Positions 1 to 7,104 of a stretch of 59,679 nt of DNA are shown in pieces. How positions within the stretch are numbered: position 1 is the first letter of the stretch; every line of letters starts with the position of its first letter. This DNA is from Acidimicrobiaceae bacterium (GTDB lineage: Bacteria > Actinomycetota > Acidimicrobiia > Acidimicrobiales > RAAP-2): the NCBI GenBank assembly GCA_003133325.1, contig PKXA01000126.1, forward strand, positions 1,025-60,703. The letters run 5' to 3'. Under the pieces are notes generated by a model. That model saw only the letters and a list, made by a program, of their open reading frames with translations. It did no database searches and had not been told where the DNA came from. Both the position numbers and the translations under genes were made by a program.

Positions 1-26
1 CACCGAGCAGGCGGCCCTCCCCCGCC

Positions 27-500
27 TCAGGACGCTCGTCGCTCCCGCCGCGTTCGCGCCTTGCGGCGGTCGCCCCGGAGGAGCGCTCGGGCTCGAACCA
101 CCAGATCGCCAATGGCCTGTTCGTCGAGGGCCGGCGGTTCGTCCCCGTCACCACAACACGGCGGCTTGCGGCGGCGTTGGTCCGAGGGCGGTCGAACCCC
201 GGCGAGGCGGTAGAGCTCTTCGTAGAAGTCGGCGCCAGGGTCATCGGCGCGATGGGCCCCGATGAGCAAGACCCATGCCCGCGTCTCGCCCTGGAACGCG
301 ACGACCACTCGGTCCTCGCCCCGCAGGTGCCTAACGCACAGCCGCTCCAGGGGATCCGGCCCGGTGACCCGGTAGCCGAGCGCTGCGCAGCCGCGCCGGG
401 CGAGGTCGTCGAGGAACACTTGGTAGGCGCGTGCCGCCGGGCCCCGCAGCCGGGCGGCTTGCGCCTCGGCCAGCGGGGTCTCCAGAACCTCGACAGCCAC
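27..500 (-). CDS. RelE/ParE-like toxin of a type II TA pair
   Basis: This 157-residue protein resembles RelE/ParE-superfamily toxins, which usually cut ribosome-bound mRNA or poison gyrase. The core, about residues 20-105, shows the family strand pattern: an RHLRGEDRVVVAF strand, a VLLIGAH strand and a closing DFYEELYRLAGV segment. The last 45 residues are rich in Arg and Lys and look disordered. The GTG start at 500 lies two bases after the stop of the upstream helix-turn-helix gene, so the two form one operon. Catalytic residues vary in this superfamily, so the target cannot be named. The fold assignment is by pattern memory, not alignment. Confidence 0.65.
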   Translation of the reverse strand: MAVEVLETPLAEAQAARLRGPAARAYQVFLDDLARRGCAALGYRVTGPDPLERLCVRHLRGEDRVVVAFQGETRAWVLLIGAHRADDPGADFYEELYRLAGVRPPSDQRRRKPPCCGDGDEPPALDEQAIGDLVVRARALLRGDRRKARTRRERRAS

Positions 501-502
501 CG

Positions 503-964
503 CTACGGCGTGGTGGTCGCGGACCGCACGACCCGGCCCTCGCCGCGGCGCATCTCCGCCAGGCTCTCAGCGAGGTCGTCGCGGCCGGCGAGGGCATCGT
601 CGGCCAGCCGGCGGTAAACCTCGTCGAGCAGACCCCTCGTTCTGCCGGCACGACGCAGGTCGGCAACAAGGTGACTAACGAGGTGGAGCCGGTCGGCATC
701 GAGGAGCAATCGGGGCCGGTGCTGGTGCACGGTCAGCACGCCCTCGGCCGCCCAGTCACGCACCGTCTTCTCCGTCAACTGCAGGATGTCGGCCGCGACG
801 ACAGGGCGCACCGGGGCGGAGCCGGCCAGTTCGGCCCGCACCACGGCGAGAAGCTGCTCCCGCCTCGGGTCCTTTGCAGGCAGTGAGGCGGCCACCTGCT
901 CCAGTGTCTCGATGCGCTCGAGCAACTGGCGGGTCTGTTCTGCTTCCACTGCCAATGCTGCCAT
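503..964 (-). CDS. HTH antitoxin paired with the RelE-like toxin
   Basis: This 153-residue protein has an N-terminal heptad-like stretch (about residues 1-45, likely a dimerising coiled coil). A MerR/BldC-like helix-turn-helix follows at about residues 52-85 (ADILQLTEKTVRDWAAEGVL), then an acidic C-terminal helical part that could cap the toxin. The ATG start at 964 has a strong Shine-Dalgarno GAGGAGG just upstream. A palindrome overlaps its promoter, as expected for an antitoxin that represses its own operon. It precedes the toxin gene, which is the usual TA order. The antitoxin role is inferred from the neighbour; the DNA-binding domain is seen in the sequence. Confidence 0.65.
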   Translation of the reverse strand: MAALAVEAEQTRQLLERIETLEQVAASLPAKDPRREQLLAVVRAELAGSAPVRPVVAADILQLTEKTVRDWAAEGVLTVHQHRPRLLLDADRLHLVSHLVADLRRAGRTRGLLDEVYRRLADDALAGRDDLAESLAEMRRGEGRVVRSATTTP

Positions 965-985
965 TATGGCCTCCTCTCGACTACT

Positions 986-1011
986 GAGTATAGCCCATAT
1001 TCTCGATACTC
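986..1011 (-). promoter_or_regulatory. TA promoter with inverted-repeat operator
   Basis: The half-sites GAGTAT (986-991) and ATACTC (1006-1011) form a perfect 6-bp inverted repeat with a 14-bp spacer. On the minus strand the sequence TATACT (987-992) is a good -10 box that overlaps one half-site. This arrangement fits autorepression by the downstream HTH antitoxin. Confidence 0.5.
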
Positions 1012-1015
1012 ATGT

Positions 1016-1150
1016 AACGACTACATCTACGGGCCGAACGGCCAGGTGGTCGAGCAGGTCAGCGAGTCGACAAACGCGGCGGACTACTGCGTCACCGACC
1101 AGCTGGCCTCCACGCGAGGGCTCACCAACCAGGCTGGCAATGTCACAGGC
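1016..1150 (+). pseudogene. RHS/YD-repeat protein fragment
   Basis: Read from 1016, the frame gives DYIYGPNGQVVEQV followed by DQLASTRGLTNQAGNVTG. This is the signature of the last RHS repeats (YIYGPxGxxxEQ, then DQLGSTRxLTxxxGNV) that precede the toxin tip of RHS/YD-repeat polymorphic toxins. Only about 45 residues survive. There is no start, no upstream repeats and no C-terminal toxin domain. The fragment abuts the TA promoter, so it is a deletion remnant, not a gene. Confidence 0.65.
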
Positions 1151-1181
1151 CGGGGCGGAGGCAACCGTCGTGGCCAGGTGG

Positions 1182-1454
1182 ATGGCCGAGGTCCAGGGAG
1201 GGCGAAGCCTGGACACCGTGCTGAAGGTGGAAGCCCAACGATTGTGTGCCTTCTCTTCTCCGCTCACTCCAGAAGAGGCCGCTGAGTATCTCGGCTTGGA
1301 GCTAGATGTCTGGCATACAGTCCGCCACAGCCTTGCCGACTCCCGTATCTTCACCGGGCTGCCGCCGAACCTCGACAACAACCGAGCCGGATCAGACTCC
1401 GGTGGAAATCCGTCGGTTCATGAACTGACTATTACTCTCAGGCCGCCCGGGTAG
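1182..1454 (+). CDS. hypothetical protein, possibly a fragment
   Basis: An ATG at 1182 opens a 90-residue frame with ordinary composition (LTPEEAAEYLGLELDVWHTV in the middle). I do not recognise the family. It follows directly on the RHS fragment and its 3' end overlaps an opposing candidate frame, so at most one of them is likely to be expressed near 1392-1454. No clear ribosome binding site is visible. It is probably another gene piece in this degraded region. Confidence 0.25.
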   Translation: MAEVQGGRSLDTVLKVEAQRLCAFSSPLTPEEAAEYLGLELDVWHTVRHSLADSRIFTGLPPNLDNNRAGSDSGGNPSVHELTITLRPPG

Positions 1455-1655
1455 GAGACGGAGCAAAAGTTCCCCACTCGGCTCTCGGCTCAAGACCTCG
1501 GCGAGAACCGGTGGGTCCTCGTCGTCTCCCACCACAAGGAAATCACCAGGGTGGGGATCGATCGCGACACGAGCGTGGCGGAGATGACCGTGTACGCCAC
1601 CAGGCTCGTACTCCTGGTGGTCATCGACCCATAGTTCCACGGCTGGACTTGTCAC
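1392..1655 (-). pseudogene. hypothetical protein fragment
   Basis: A GTG at 1655 (alternative GTG at 1640) opens a frame with the coherent stretch GGVHGHLRHARVAIDPHPGD, then FLVVGDDEDPP, AEVLSREP and LLLRLLPG. The composition looks like a real small beta-rich domain, and similar small proteins of unknown function occur in Actinobacteria. The last residues before the stop lose that character, so the 3' end is probably past a junction. It may have formed an operon with the preceding minus-strand tail. No function can be assigned. Confidence 0.35.
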
Positions 1656-1671
1656 ATTGGAATTGTACCGC

Positions 1672-1842
1672 TCAACGGTCTGGCTCGAAGCCAGGATTCT
1701 CGACCGGCGACGAGAAACACGTTCGCAGCAACTCGAACCGCTCGGGCGTCGCATCAGGGAGCACTATCGAGTAGTGGCCCGGGTTGGCGAACGTCGCAGC
1801 GACCTCGAAGCCAGCCGACCGCAGCGTGCCGCAGCGGACCGG
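1672..1842 (-). pseudogene. C-terminal tail of an unknown protein
   Basis: On the minus strand the frame reads RSAGFEVAATFANPGHYSIV, then LPDATPERFELLRTCFSSP, and ends at a TGA (1672-1674) only 17 bases before the GTG of the next minus-strand frame. The text looks like a natural C-terminus. Going upstream the frame meets a stop near 1842, so the gene body is gone. I do not recognise the family. Confidence 0.3.
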
Positions 1843-1890
1843 CTACACGACTCGGCCACGTTATCCGGTACATCGGTGAGGGAGGAGGCG

Positions 1891-2412
1891 ATGGCGGGAG
1901 CCACGCAGCGCTCGGAGACGACCGTCCGGTCGGCTGTCGACGATTTCTTGTCCTCGCCCCGACTGGCCAACGTCAACACAGCCCGGGCGTACGCGGCCGT
2001 GCTCGACCGGGTGGCGAGCGATGTCGGAACCGGCCAGCTCCTCGCCGAGGTGTCCGGGGACGACCTGGCCGAGGTGGTGGAGAGGGAGGTCGAGGACGAG
2101 CAACGCCACCACCGCATCATCGGCGAGATCGCCACCGCCATCGGCGAAGGTATCGCCTGGAGAAATGACGCCGACACCGTACGCAACATGCCTCAGGGCA
2201 AGCCCCTCCCCAACCTCGAGGAGGTAACCAAGAGGTTCCTCGCTGCTGAACGAGCCGACCGGAAACAGCTGCGTACCCTTCGTAAGGAGTTGCGGCCGTT
2301 CCGCGACACGACGATGTGGTCGCTGCTGGTCGAGGTCATGGAGCTCGACACGGCGAAGCACATCCTCCTCCTCACCTTCATTCGCGATCACCTAACCCGT
2401 GGTTCAGGCTGA
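1891..2412 (+). pseudogene. chimera: tyrosine recombinase N-term + ferritin-like tail
   Basis: The ATG at 1891 follows a GGAGGAGG ribosome site. Residues 1-65 match the SAM-like core-binding domain of tyrosine recombinases (VDDFLSSPRLANVNTARAYA, later LLAEVSGDDLAEVVE). From about residue 67 the protein changes to EDEQRHHRIIGEIATAIGEG, and later to KQLRTLRKELRPFRDTTMW and TAKHILLLTFIRDH. That half is a helical, ferritin-like protein of the kind with ExxxH metal ligands. No catalytic recombinase domain is present. The join lies near 2080-2095 within GAGGT/GAGG microrepeats and keeps the frame. It is most likely a deletion fusion; whether it is expressed is unknown. Confidence 0.55.
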
Positions 2413-2436
2413 GATCGCATAGCGGGATTGGCAAAA

Positions 2437-2450
2437 GGGTCAAATGACCC
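2437..2450 (+). promoter_or_regulatory. perfect palindrome, possible DosR/OsdR-like operator
   Basis: GGGTCAAATGACCC is a 14-bp palindrome with 5-bp arms, lying 66-79 bases upstream of the ATG of the next gene. Its GGGxC-N4-GxCCC layout resembles DosR/OsdR (dormancy, hypoxia) boxes, which usually read GGGAC-N4-GTCCC. The similarity is partial, so the regulator is a guess. Confidence 0.3.
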
Positions 2451-2515
2451 TAGTGGGTCGTCGAGGTCAATGGCGACAATGAACCTTGAAGGCTTGTCGA
2501 CAGAGGAGAAAAATC

Positions 2516-2866
2516 ATGCGACGTAACGTATTTGATGTCCTCGCCAGTGCGGGAGGGGCGGTCCTTGTGATTGTGCTCCTGGTGGCCGGTTCATTGTCGA
2601 TGTGGGGCTACAGCTTCGCCAGTTCGAACGTCCACAGCCAGTTGGCTCAGCAGCAGATCGTCTACCTCAACCAGTACGCCGGCCAACCGCTGACGGCGGG
2701 TGCGCAGGCCGAGGCCTATGCCGACCAGGGCACGACCCCGCGGGCCCTGCTCGTCGAGGACTACGCCTACTCGGAGTCGGAGTTCGCTAATCGAGGCGAA
2801 GGGGGCAGCTGCCGGACGTTGACGCCGGCAATTCGGTGCCGGGCTACACTATTTATTTGGACTTAG
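2516..2866 (+). pseudogene. conserved actinobacterial membrane protein, internally deleted
   Basis: The start MRRNVFDVLASAGGAVLVIV and one transmembrane helix (about residues 10-32) belong to a small conserved membrane protein family of unknown function that ends its helix with FA(S/N)SxVHxQLAQQQI. In typical members about 20 residues (FPP...IP) separate QQI from YLxxYAGQ, and about 40 separate AD from QGTT. Here both segments are missing and the frame is kept at each join. After DYAYSESEF the sequence leaves the family and the second half, with its further membrane helices, is lost. The ribosome site GAGGAG precedes the ATG. Confidence 0.55.
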
Positions 2867-3101
2867 GTTTCAATGGCATCTTCGGTGATGTCCTCGTGTA
2901 ATTGCTGATGCCGGGGGCGAACGATCTCTTCGGTGTGTGCCAGCCCGAAGGGGATGAAGAGCAGCCCCGGCTGGTACACATGGTCGTCGTTCTGATCCAC
3001 GACGACGATCTCGACATCCGCGGCTGGGTAGAGCCGCCGCAGGCGGTTAGCGCTCAGGGTGCCCCCGGTACCCCACCGGGGATGACGATTCGCTTGGGCA
3101 T
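2863..3101 (-). pseudogene. N-terminal fragment of an SQR-type FAD oxidoreductase
   Basis: On the minus strand MPKRIVI begins at 3101. After a one-base loss in the glycine motif it continues in another frame as GTGGTLSANRLRRLYPAADV, EIVVVDQNDDHVYQPGLL and FIPFGLAHTEEIVRP. This is the FAD-binding N-terminus of sulfide:quinone oxidoreductase-like (type II NADH dehydrogenase superfamily) proteins. The frame then ends at a TAA (2863-2865) and nothing of the NAD or C-terminal domain remains. It overlaps the 5' end of the methyltransferase on the other strand. Confidence 0.6.
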
Positions 3102-3926
3102 GCTCCCATTGTCGGCTCCAGATCCCGGTCCGAACGCTCTCTATTACCTTCGGGGCCGGCCGCCTTACTCCCTAGCTCTGCGCGAGACGATCGCCGCGAA
3201 GTGCGGCCTCGCCGGCACCGGACGACTGCTCGACGTTGGCTGCGGTCCCGGTGTGCTTGGCGTCGAACTCGCCCCGCTTGTCGGCGAGGTCGTTGGCCTG
3301 AACCCCGATGTCGACATGCTTGCCGAGGCGGCTCGCCACGCCAGACAGGCTCGGGTAGCCAATGTCCAGTGGGTCGAGGCCCTGGCGGAGCAGATCCCGG
3401 AACTCGACCTTGGCACGTTCCGGCTGGTGACCTTCGGCCAGTCGTTCCACCGGACCGACAGGGAACGGGTAGCCGAGGCGGTGTTCGACGTGCTCGAACC
3501 AGGCGGAAACATCGCTCTTGTGGCCCACACGGTGGAAGACCGGCCGGAGCCGGCGGGGCCTGGCCTCCCCAAGATCCCCCACGAAGCCATCCGGTCGCTG
3601 GTGGACAAGTATCTGGGTCCGAAGCCTCGAGCTGGACGCGGGTTCGCCGCCCCCGCCACGGACCGATGGGAGGATGCCCTCGGCCGGACTCGCTTCGGGC
3701 GCTGCCACCAGATGTTCGCTCCAGGTCGGCCCGACATAGTCCAAGACGTCGACGGCGTCCTCGCCAACTACCTGTCGATGTCGTTTGCCGCCCCGCACCT
3801 GTTCGGCGACCGGCTCGACCTCTTCGTGGCTGAGGCCGGCCAGGCCCTGGCCGAGAGCTCCCTTCGGGGCTCTTCTGGGATTGGCCGGGAGACACAGAGA
3901 TCGTTATTGCCGGCAAGCCGAGATAA
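3100..3926 (+). pseudogene. class I SAM methyltransferase with late frameshift
   Basis: The protein starts near MLPLSAPDPGPNALYYLRG and shows SAM-binding motif I LLDVGCGPGVLGVELAPL, the acidic post-I residue in VVGLNPDVDML and motif IV FRLVTFGQSFHRTD. It is an UbiE/Methyltransf_11-type enzyme of unknown substrate. Near 3866 the frame breaks: the expected C-terminus SPSGLFWDWPGDTEIV continues in a frame shifted by one base and stops at TAA 3924-3926. In the unshifted frame translation runs on to 3966 with unrelated residues. An in-frame ATG at 3082 is an alternative start. The core fold is complete, so residual function cannot be excluded. Confidence 0.65.
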
Positions 3927-3979
3927 CGAACGGGGGCCAGGCCCGCGTGGCCGGAGTCCCGACTGAGGATGGAGGATGT

Positions 3980-4123
3980 GTGTCAGACTCAGGCTCGCAC
4001 CACCCTGCCTCCGGCTTGAAGGACACGATCATGCTCGAGAAGCACAAGGCCAAGAAACCCACCCATGGGGTGCTCACGGATGCGGAGTTCGAGACCCAGA
4101 AGGCACGCCTCCTCGGGGAGTAA
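3980..4123 (+). pseudogene. SHOCT-domain C-terminal fragment
   Basis: A GTG at 3980 after GGAGGA opens 47 codons ending in LEKHKAKKPTHGVLTDAEF and ETQKARLLGE. This is the SHOCT motif, the short C-terminal oligomerisation element that usually reads LxxLxxGxLTxEEFxxKKxxLL. The body of the protein that would normally precede it is absent. It is probably a 3' remnant, although a standalone peptide is possible because a start and ribosome site exist. Confidence 0.5.
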
Positions 4124-4125
4124 GG

Positions 4126-4620
4126 GTGCGCTTCCATGCTGAGCACCGAATCGGCGGGTCCGAAGAAGCCGTGGCCGCTCTTCTGGTCGATTCCGCCTTC
4201 TATCTCCACCTCGCCCTCCCGGACTTGAGCCTGCCGGAGCTGGTCGACGAGGAGTCCGGGGCAGGCTGCGCCATGTTGCGCCTCCGCTACGAGTTCGTGG
4301 GGAGCCTCGATCCGATCGCCCAACGTTTGCTCGGCTCCAGCCGGCTGGCATGGGTCCAGGAGGTGCAGGTCGACAAGTCGGCAGGCACCGGCGCGCTCAG
4401 CTTCGAAGCCGAGAAGGACCCGAGGCGCCTGTACGGTGCCGCCGACTTCGTCCTCACCGAAACCGGGGGAGGCACCCTTCGGCGCATCGATGGCGAGCTG
4501 GTGGTGGGGGTGCCGGGCATCGGTCGCATGGCGGAACGACGCATCGTGCCAGGCCTCCTGCGCCGGATGGACATTGAGGCGCAGGCGATGGACGACCAGC
4601 TGCGGAGGCGGCCGGGGTGA
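4126..4620 (+). CDS. DUF2505 family protein
   Basis: The GTG start at 4126 gives a 164-residue protein beginning MRFHAEHRIGGSEEAVAALL, with AFYLHLALPDLSLPELV next. This matches DUF2505, a START/SRPBCC-like family common in Actinobacteria with no known reaction. The C-terminal GELVVGVPGIGRMAERRIV helix-loop is typical of the family. It starts two bases after the SHOCT stop. It appears intact, unlike most of its neighbours. Confidence 0.7.
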   Translation: MRFHAEHRIGGSEEAVAALLVDSAFYLHLALPDLSLPELVDEESGAGCAMLRLRYEFVGSLDPIAQRLLGSSRLAWVQEVQVDKSAGTGALSFEAEKDPRRLYGAADFVLTETGGGTLRRIDGELVVGVPGIGRMAERRIVPGLLRRMDIEAQAMDDQLRRRPG

Positions 4621-4631
4621 TCTCGAGGGGG

Positions 4632-6794
4632 CTACGTCGAGGACGCCGCGGACACCGGTGACGCCAGCTTGAGGGCCCCCAATGAACCGAAGAAGTTGGC
4701 CTGCCCGAAGCTGAAGACTCCACCATCGGAGGCCACCAACCAGTACCCGGTGGCCTGGAGCGAGAAGTTGGAGAAGTTCAACGCGTAGGGGCCGGGGGCG
4801 ATGCTCACGATCGGCTTGTTGAGTGGCTGTCCACCCATCGAGCCCATGAAACCGGCATTGCCGAAGTTGAACACCCCGCCGTCCGAGGCCACCAGCCAGT
4901 AGCCGTCCCCAACGACTGACCCGTCCTGAGGGTTCACCGATCCGGCGGTGGAGGCGATGCCCACGATGGGCTTGTTGAGGCGCTGGCCTCCCATCGACCC
5001 GAAGAACTTGGCGTCACCGAAGGAGAAGATGCCTCCATCACTGCCCACCAGCCAGTAGCCGCCGCTGTCAGGAGTGGCGGCGATCCCGACGATGGGGGCA
5101 TTGAGGTGCTGACCACCCATCGAGCCCATGAAGGACGCGTCGCCGAACCCGAACACCCCGCCGTCCGAGGCGACCAGCCAATAGCCGTAACCGGCCTGGG
5201 TCGCCGCGATACCCACGATGGGCGCATTGAGGGGCTTGCCCTGGAGCGACCCGTAGGCGGTAGCGTCACCAAATGCCGCGACGTTGCCATTGCTCGCCAC
5301 CAGCCAGTAGCCGCCGCTGTCAGGAGTGTGGGCGATGCCCACCGTGGGGGCACCGAGCGACGATCCGGGCGATGAGCCATAGAAGCCGCTGGCGCCGAAG
5401 CTGAAGACCCCGCCGTCACCCGCGGCCATCCAGTAGCCGCTCCCGGCGGCGGGCACGGTGAACACCGGTGTGCCTCCGGTGTTGACGGAGATGTTGTTGC
5501 CCGAGATGGCGCTCGAGGAGGCCAAGGCCGACTGCCAGATGCCGTAGAAGACGTTGGAAATAGTGTTGCCCTGGATCACGGTGCCCGTCAGTGGTGCGAA
5601 GACGCTCAGCACCTCGACCCCAGCAGTCTGGGTGAGGTTGGCGCTGGCCGGTGGACCTTCGGTGTCACCGGAGGTGCCGCTGGGGCCGACGGGGATGGCG
5701 TCGTTACTGAAGGTGTTGTTGGTGACCACGTTGCCGTTGATGTCCTGGAGCGGGGCGTGGCTGTGGATGGTCATGCCGGCCAGCCCGTCTCCGACGGCCG
5801 TGTTCCCGGTGAACGTGTTCTTGTAGACGGCCGAGCCCGAACCGTCGGCCGCGGCCAGTAACCCGGCGGCCCCGTTGTTGTTGGCTGTGTTGTTCACGAC
5901 CATGTTGTTGTAGACCCCGGCCTGGGACGGCTGGGGTTGGCCGATGGTCGGCCCACTTGTCGAGACCGCGGCCTGGCTGTGGCCGGCCAGGGTGATCCCG
6001 CAGTCGGTGGCGTTTCCATTCACGGTGTTGCCGCTGATGGTATTGCCATCGGTCGGCCCCGTCTCGTCGGTCAGCAGGATGCCGCCGGCGTTGTTCTCGA
6101 CGGTGTTGTTGGACACTGTCGAGTTGACCACGCTCATCAGGTGGATCGTCTCGCCGTAGTCATCGAAGGGGTTGGGGGGCTGCGGGCAGTCGGCGGCGGT
6201 GGGGTGGTTTATGCAGGCGTCGTTGTTGTTGACGATGTTGTTCTCGATGAGGGCGCCGGTCACGCTGGTGGGCGTCGGAGCCGTTGCCGGTGGGGTGAAA
6301 AGGCAACCATTGGTGTTGGGTGTGGACGGGGTAATGCAGATGCCCTCGTTGTCGGCGTTGAGGACCGACAGGCCGTCGATGGTGACCTCATTGGCGTTGA
6401 TGACCAGGCCGTTGGGCGCACCGGTAGCGTCGATGATGGTGTTCGACGCCGACCCTTGCATTGCCGGGTCCGAGGTAATGGTGACCCCGCTCAGCAGGGG
6501 CCCAACCGTGTCGGAGGTGCCTGTCGGGTTCTGGGCGGACGGGTAGGTTCCGGGCTCCAAGATGATGGTGCTGGCGGCGGAGGCCTGGGAGAGGGCGTAG
6601 CCGAGCGTGAGACAGTTGGTTTCCTGGCAAGTGCCAACGTCGTGCCCGTTTGTCGCCACCCTCAGTGTTGCCGCCGCCGCCCCTGCCGGAGAGATAGCGA
6701 CGAGGGAGATCAACGTCCCGCTCCCCACCACCAGTGCAGCTGCGGCGATCAACCGGCCGAGCCGGCTGCTGTGACGCCCAAAAGACCGTGCCAT
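4632..6794 (-). CDS. secreted beta-helix protein with GYWL repeats
   Basis: The ATG at 6794 lies behind GGGGAGG and is preferred to a TTG one codon earlier. Residues 1-40 form a Sec signal peptide (RLGRLIAAAALVVGSGTLIS ... AGAAAA). Residues about 45-450 form a parallel beta-helix of Asn-rich coils (NNIVNNN, SNNTVENN, GNTISNV), like NosD/pectate-lyase folds, with no clear lyase active site. Residues about 455-720 hold six copies of a 42-48 residue repeat of the form GYWLVASDGGVFSFGDA-FxGS-LNxPIVGIA, probably beta-propeller blades. The same repeat recurs in the NlpC/P60 protein at 48933-50045. The role is likely at the cell surface; ligand unknown. A TATGAT-like -10 sits near 6853. Confidence 0.85.
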   Translation of the reverse strand: MARSFGRHSSRLGRLIAAAALVVGSGTLISLVAISPAGAAAATLRVATNGHDVGTCQETNCLTLGYALSQASAASTIILEPGTYPSAQNPTGTSDTVGPLLSGVTITSDPAMQGSASNTIIDATGAPNGLVINANEVTIDGLSVLNADNEGICITPSTPNTNGCLFTPPATAPTPTSVTGALIENNIVNNNDACINHPTAADCPQPPNPFDDYGETIHLMSVVNSTVSNNTVENNAGGILLTDETGPTDGNTISGNTVNGNATDCGITLAGHSQAAVSTSGPTIGQPQPSQAGVYNNMVVNNTANNNGAAGLLAAADGSGSAVYKNTFTGNTAVGDGLAGMTIHSHAPLQDINGNVVTNNTFSNDAIPVGPSGTSGDTEGPPASANLTQTAGVEVLSVFAPLTGTVIQGNTISNVFYGIWQSALASSSAISGNNISVNTGGTPVFTVPAAGSGYWMAAGDGGVFSFGASGFYGSSPGSSLGAPTVGIAHTPDSGGYWLVASNGNVAAFGDATAYGSLQGKPLNAPIVGIAATQAGYGYWLVASDGGVFGFGDASFMGSMGGQHLNAPIVGIAATPDSGGYWLVGSDGGIFSFGDAKFFGSMGGQRLNKPIVGIASTAGSVNPQDGSVVGDGYWLVASDGGVFNFGNAGFMGSMGGQPLNKPIVSIAPGPYALNFSNFSLQATGYWLVASDGGVFSFGQANFFGSLGALKLASPVSAASST

Positions 6795-7104
6795 CAACGT
6801 CCTCCCCTACCACTGTCGTGTGCCTGTCGTGGTATCTGCCGCCGACCGCCTGGGATCATATATGGGCCGACCCCGTTTGTCTCTTGCCACTTTCCCTACT
6901 CGCCCAGCGCTCGGTTGCTGGCCCCAACCGACAGCTTTTCGACGACGCCGCATTCGCGGCCAAACGTGCTCCCACCACGCTCTCTCCGGGAGGCCAACTC
7001 CACCCTCCGAGTCCGCCTCGGGTCGGTGCCCGTTGTCGAAGCACCGCAAGGCACCGCGACGACTCGAAGGAAGTGGCGCAGGACCGCGCCTCCAGCAACG
7101 ATCG
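6795..7104. other. intergenic region
   Basis: This stretch separates the beta-helix gene from the stop of the TraG chimera; both lie on the minus strand. It holds the beta-helix ribosome site (GGGGAGG, about 6804-6810) and an AT-rich CATATATGAT element near 6850-6862, a likely -10. I see no coding pattern here. Confidence 0.5.

Noticed and set aside
2902-3099. Upstream extension of the methyltransferase frame.
   Set aside because: This part is the antisense of the SQR-like fragment and the methyltransferase text begins at about 3100.
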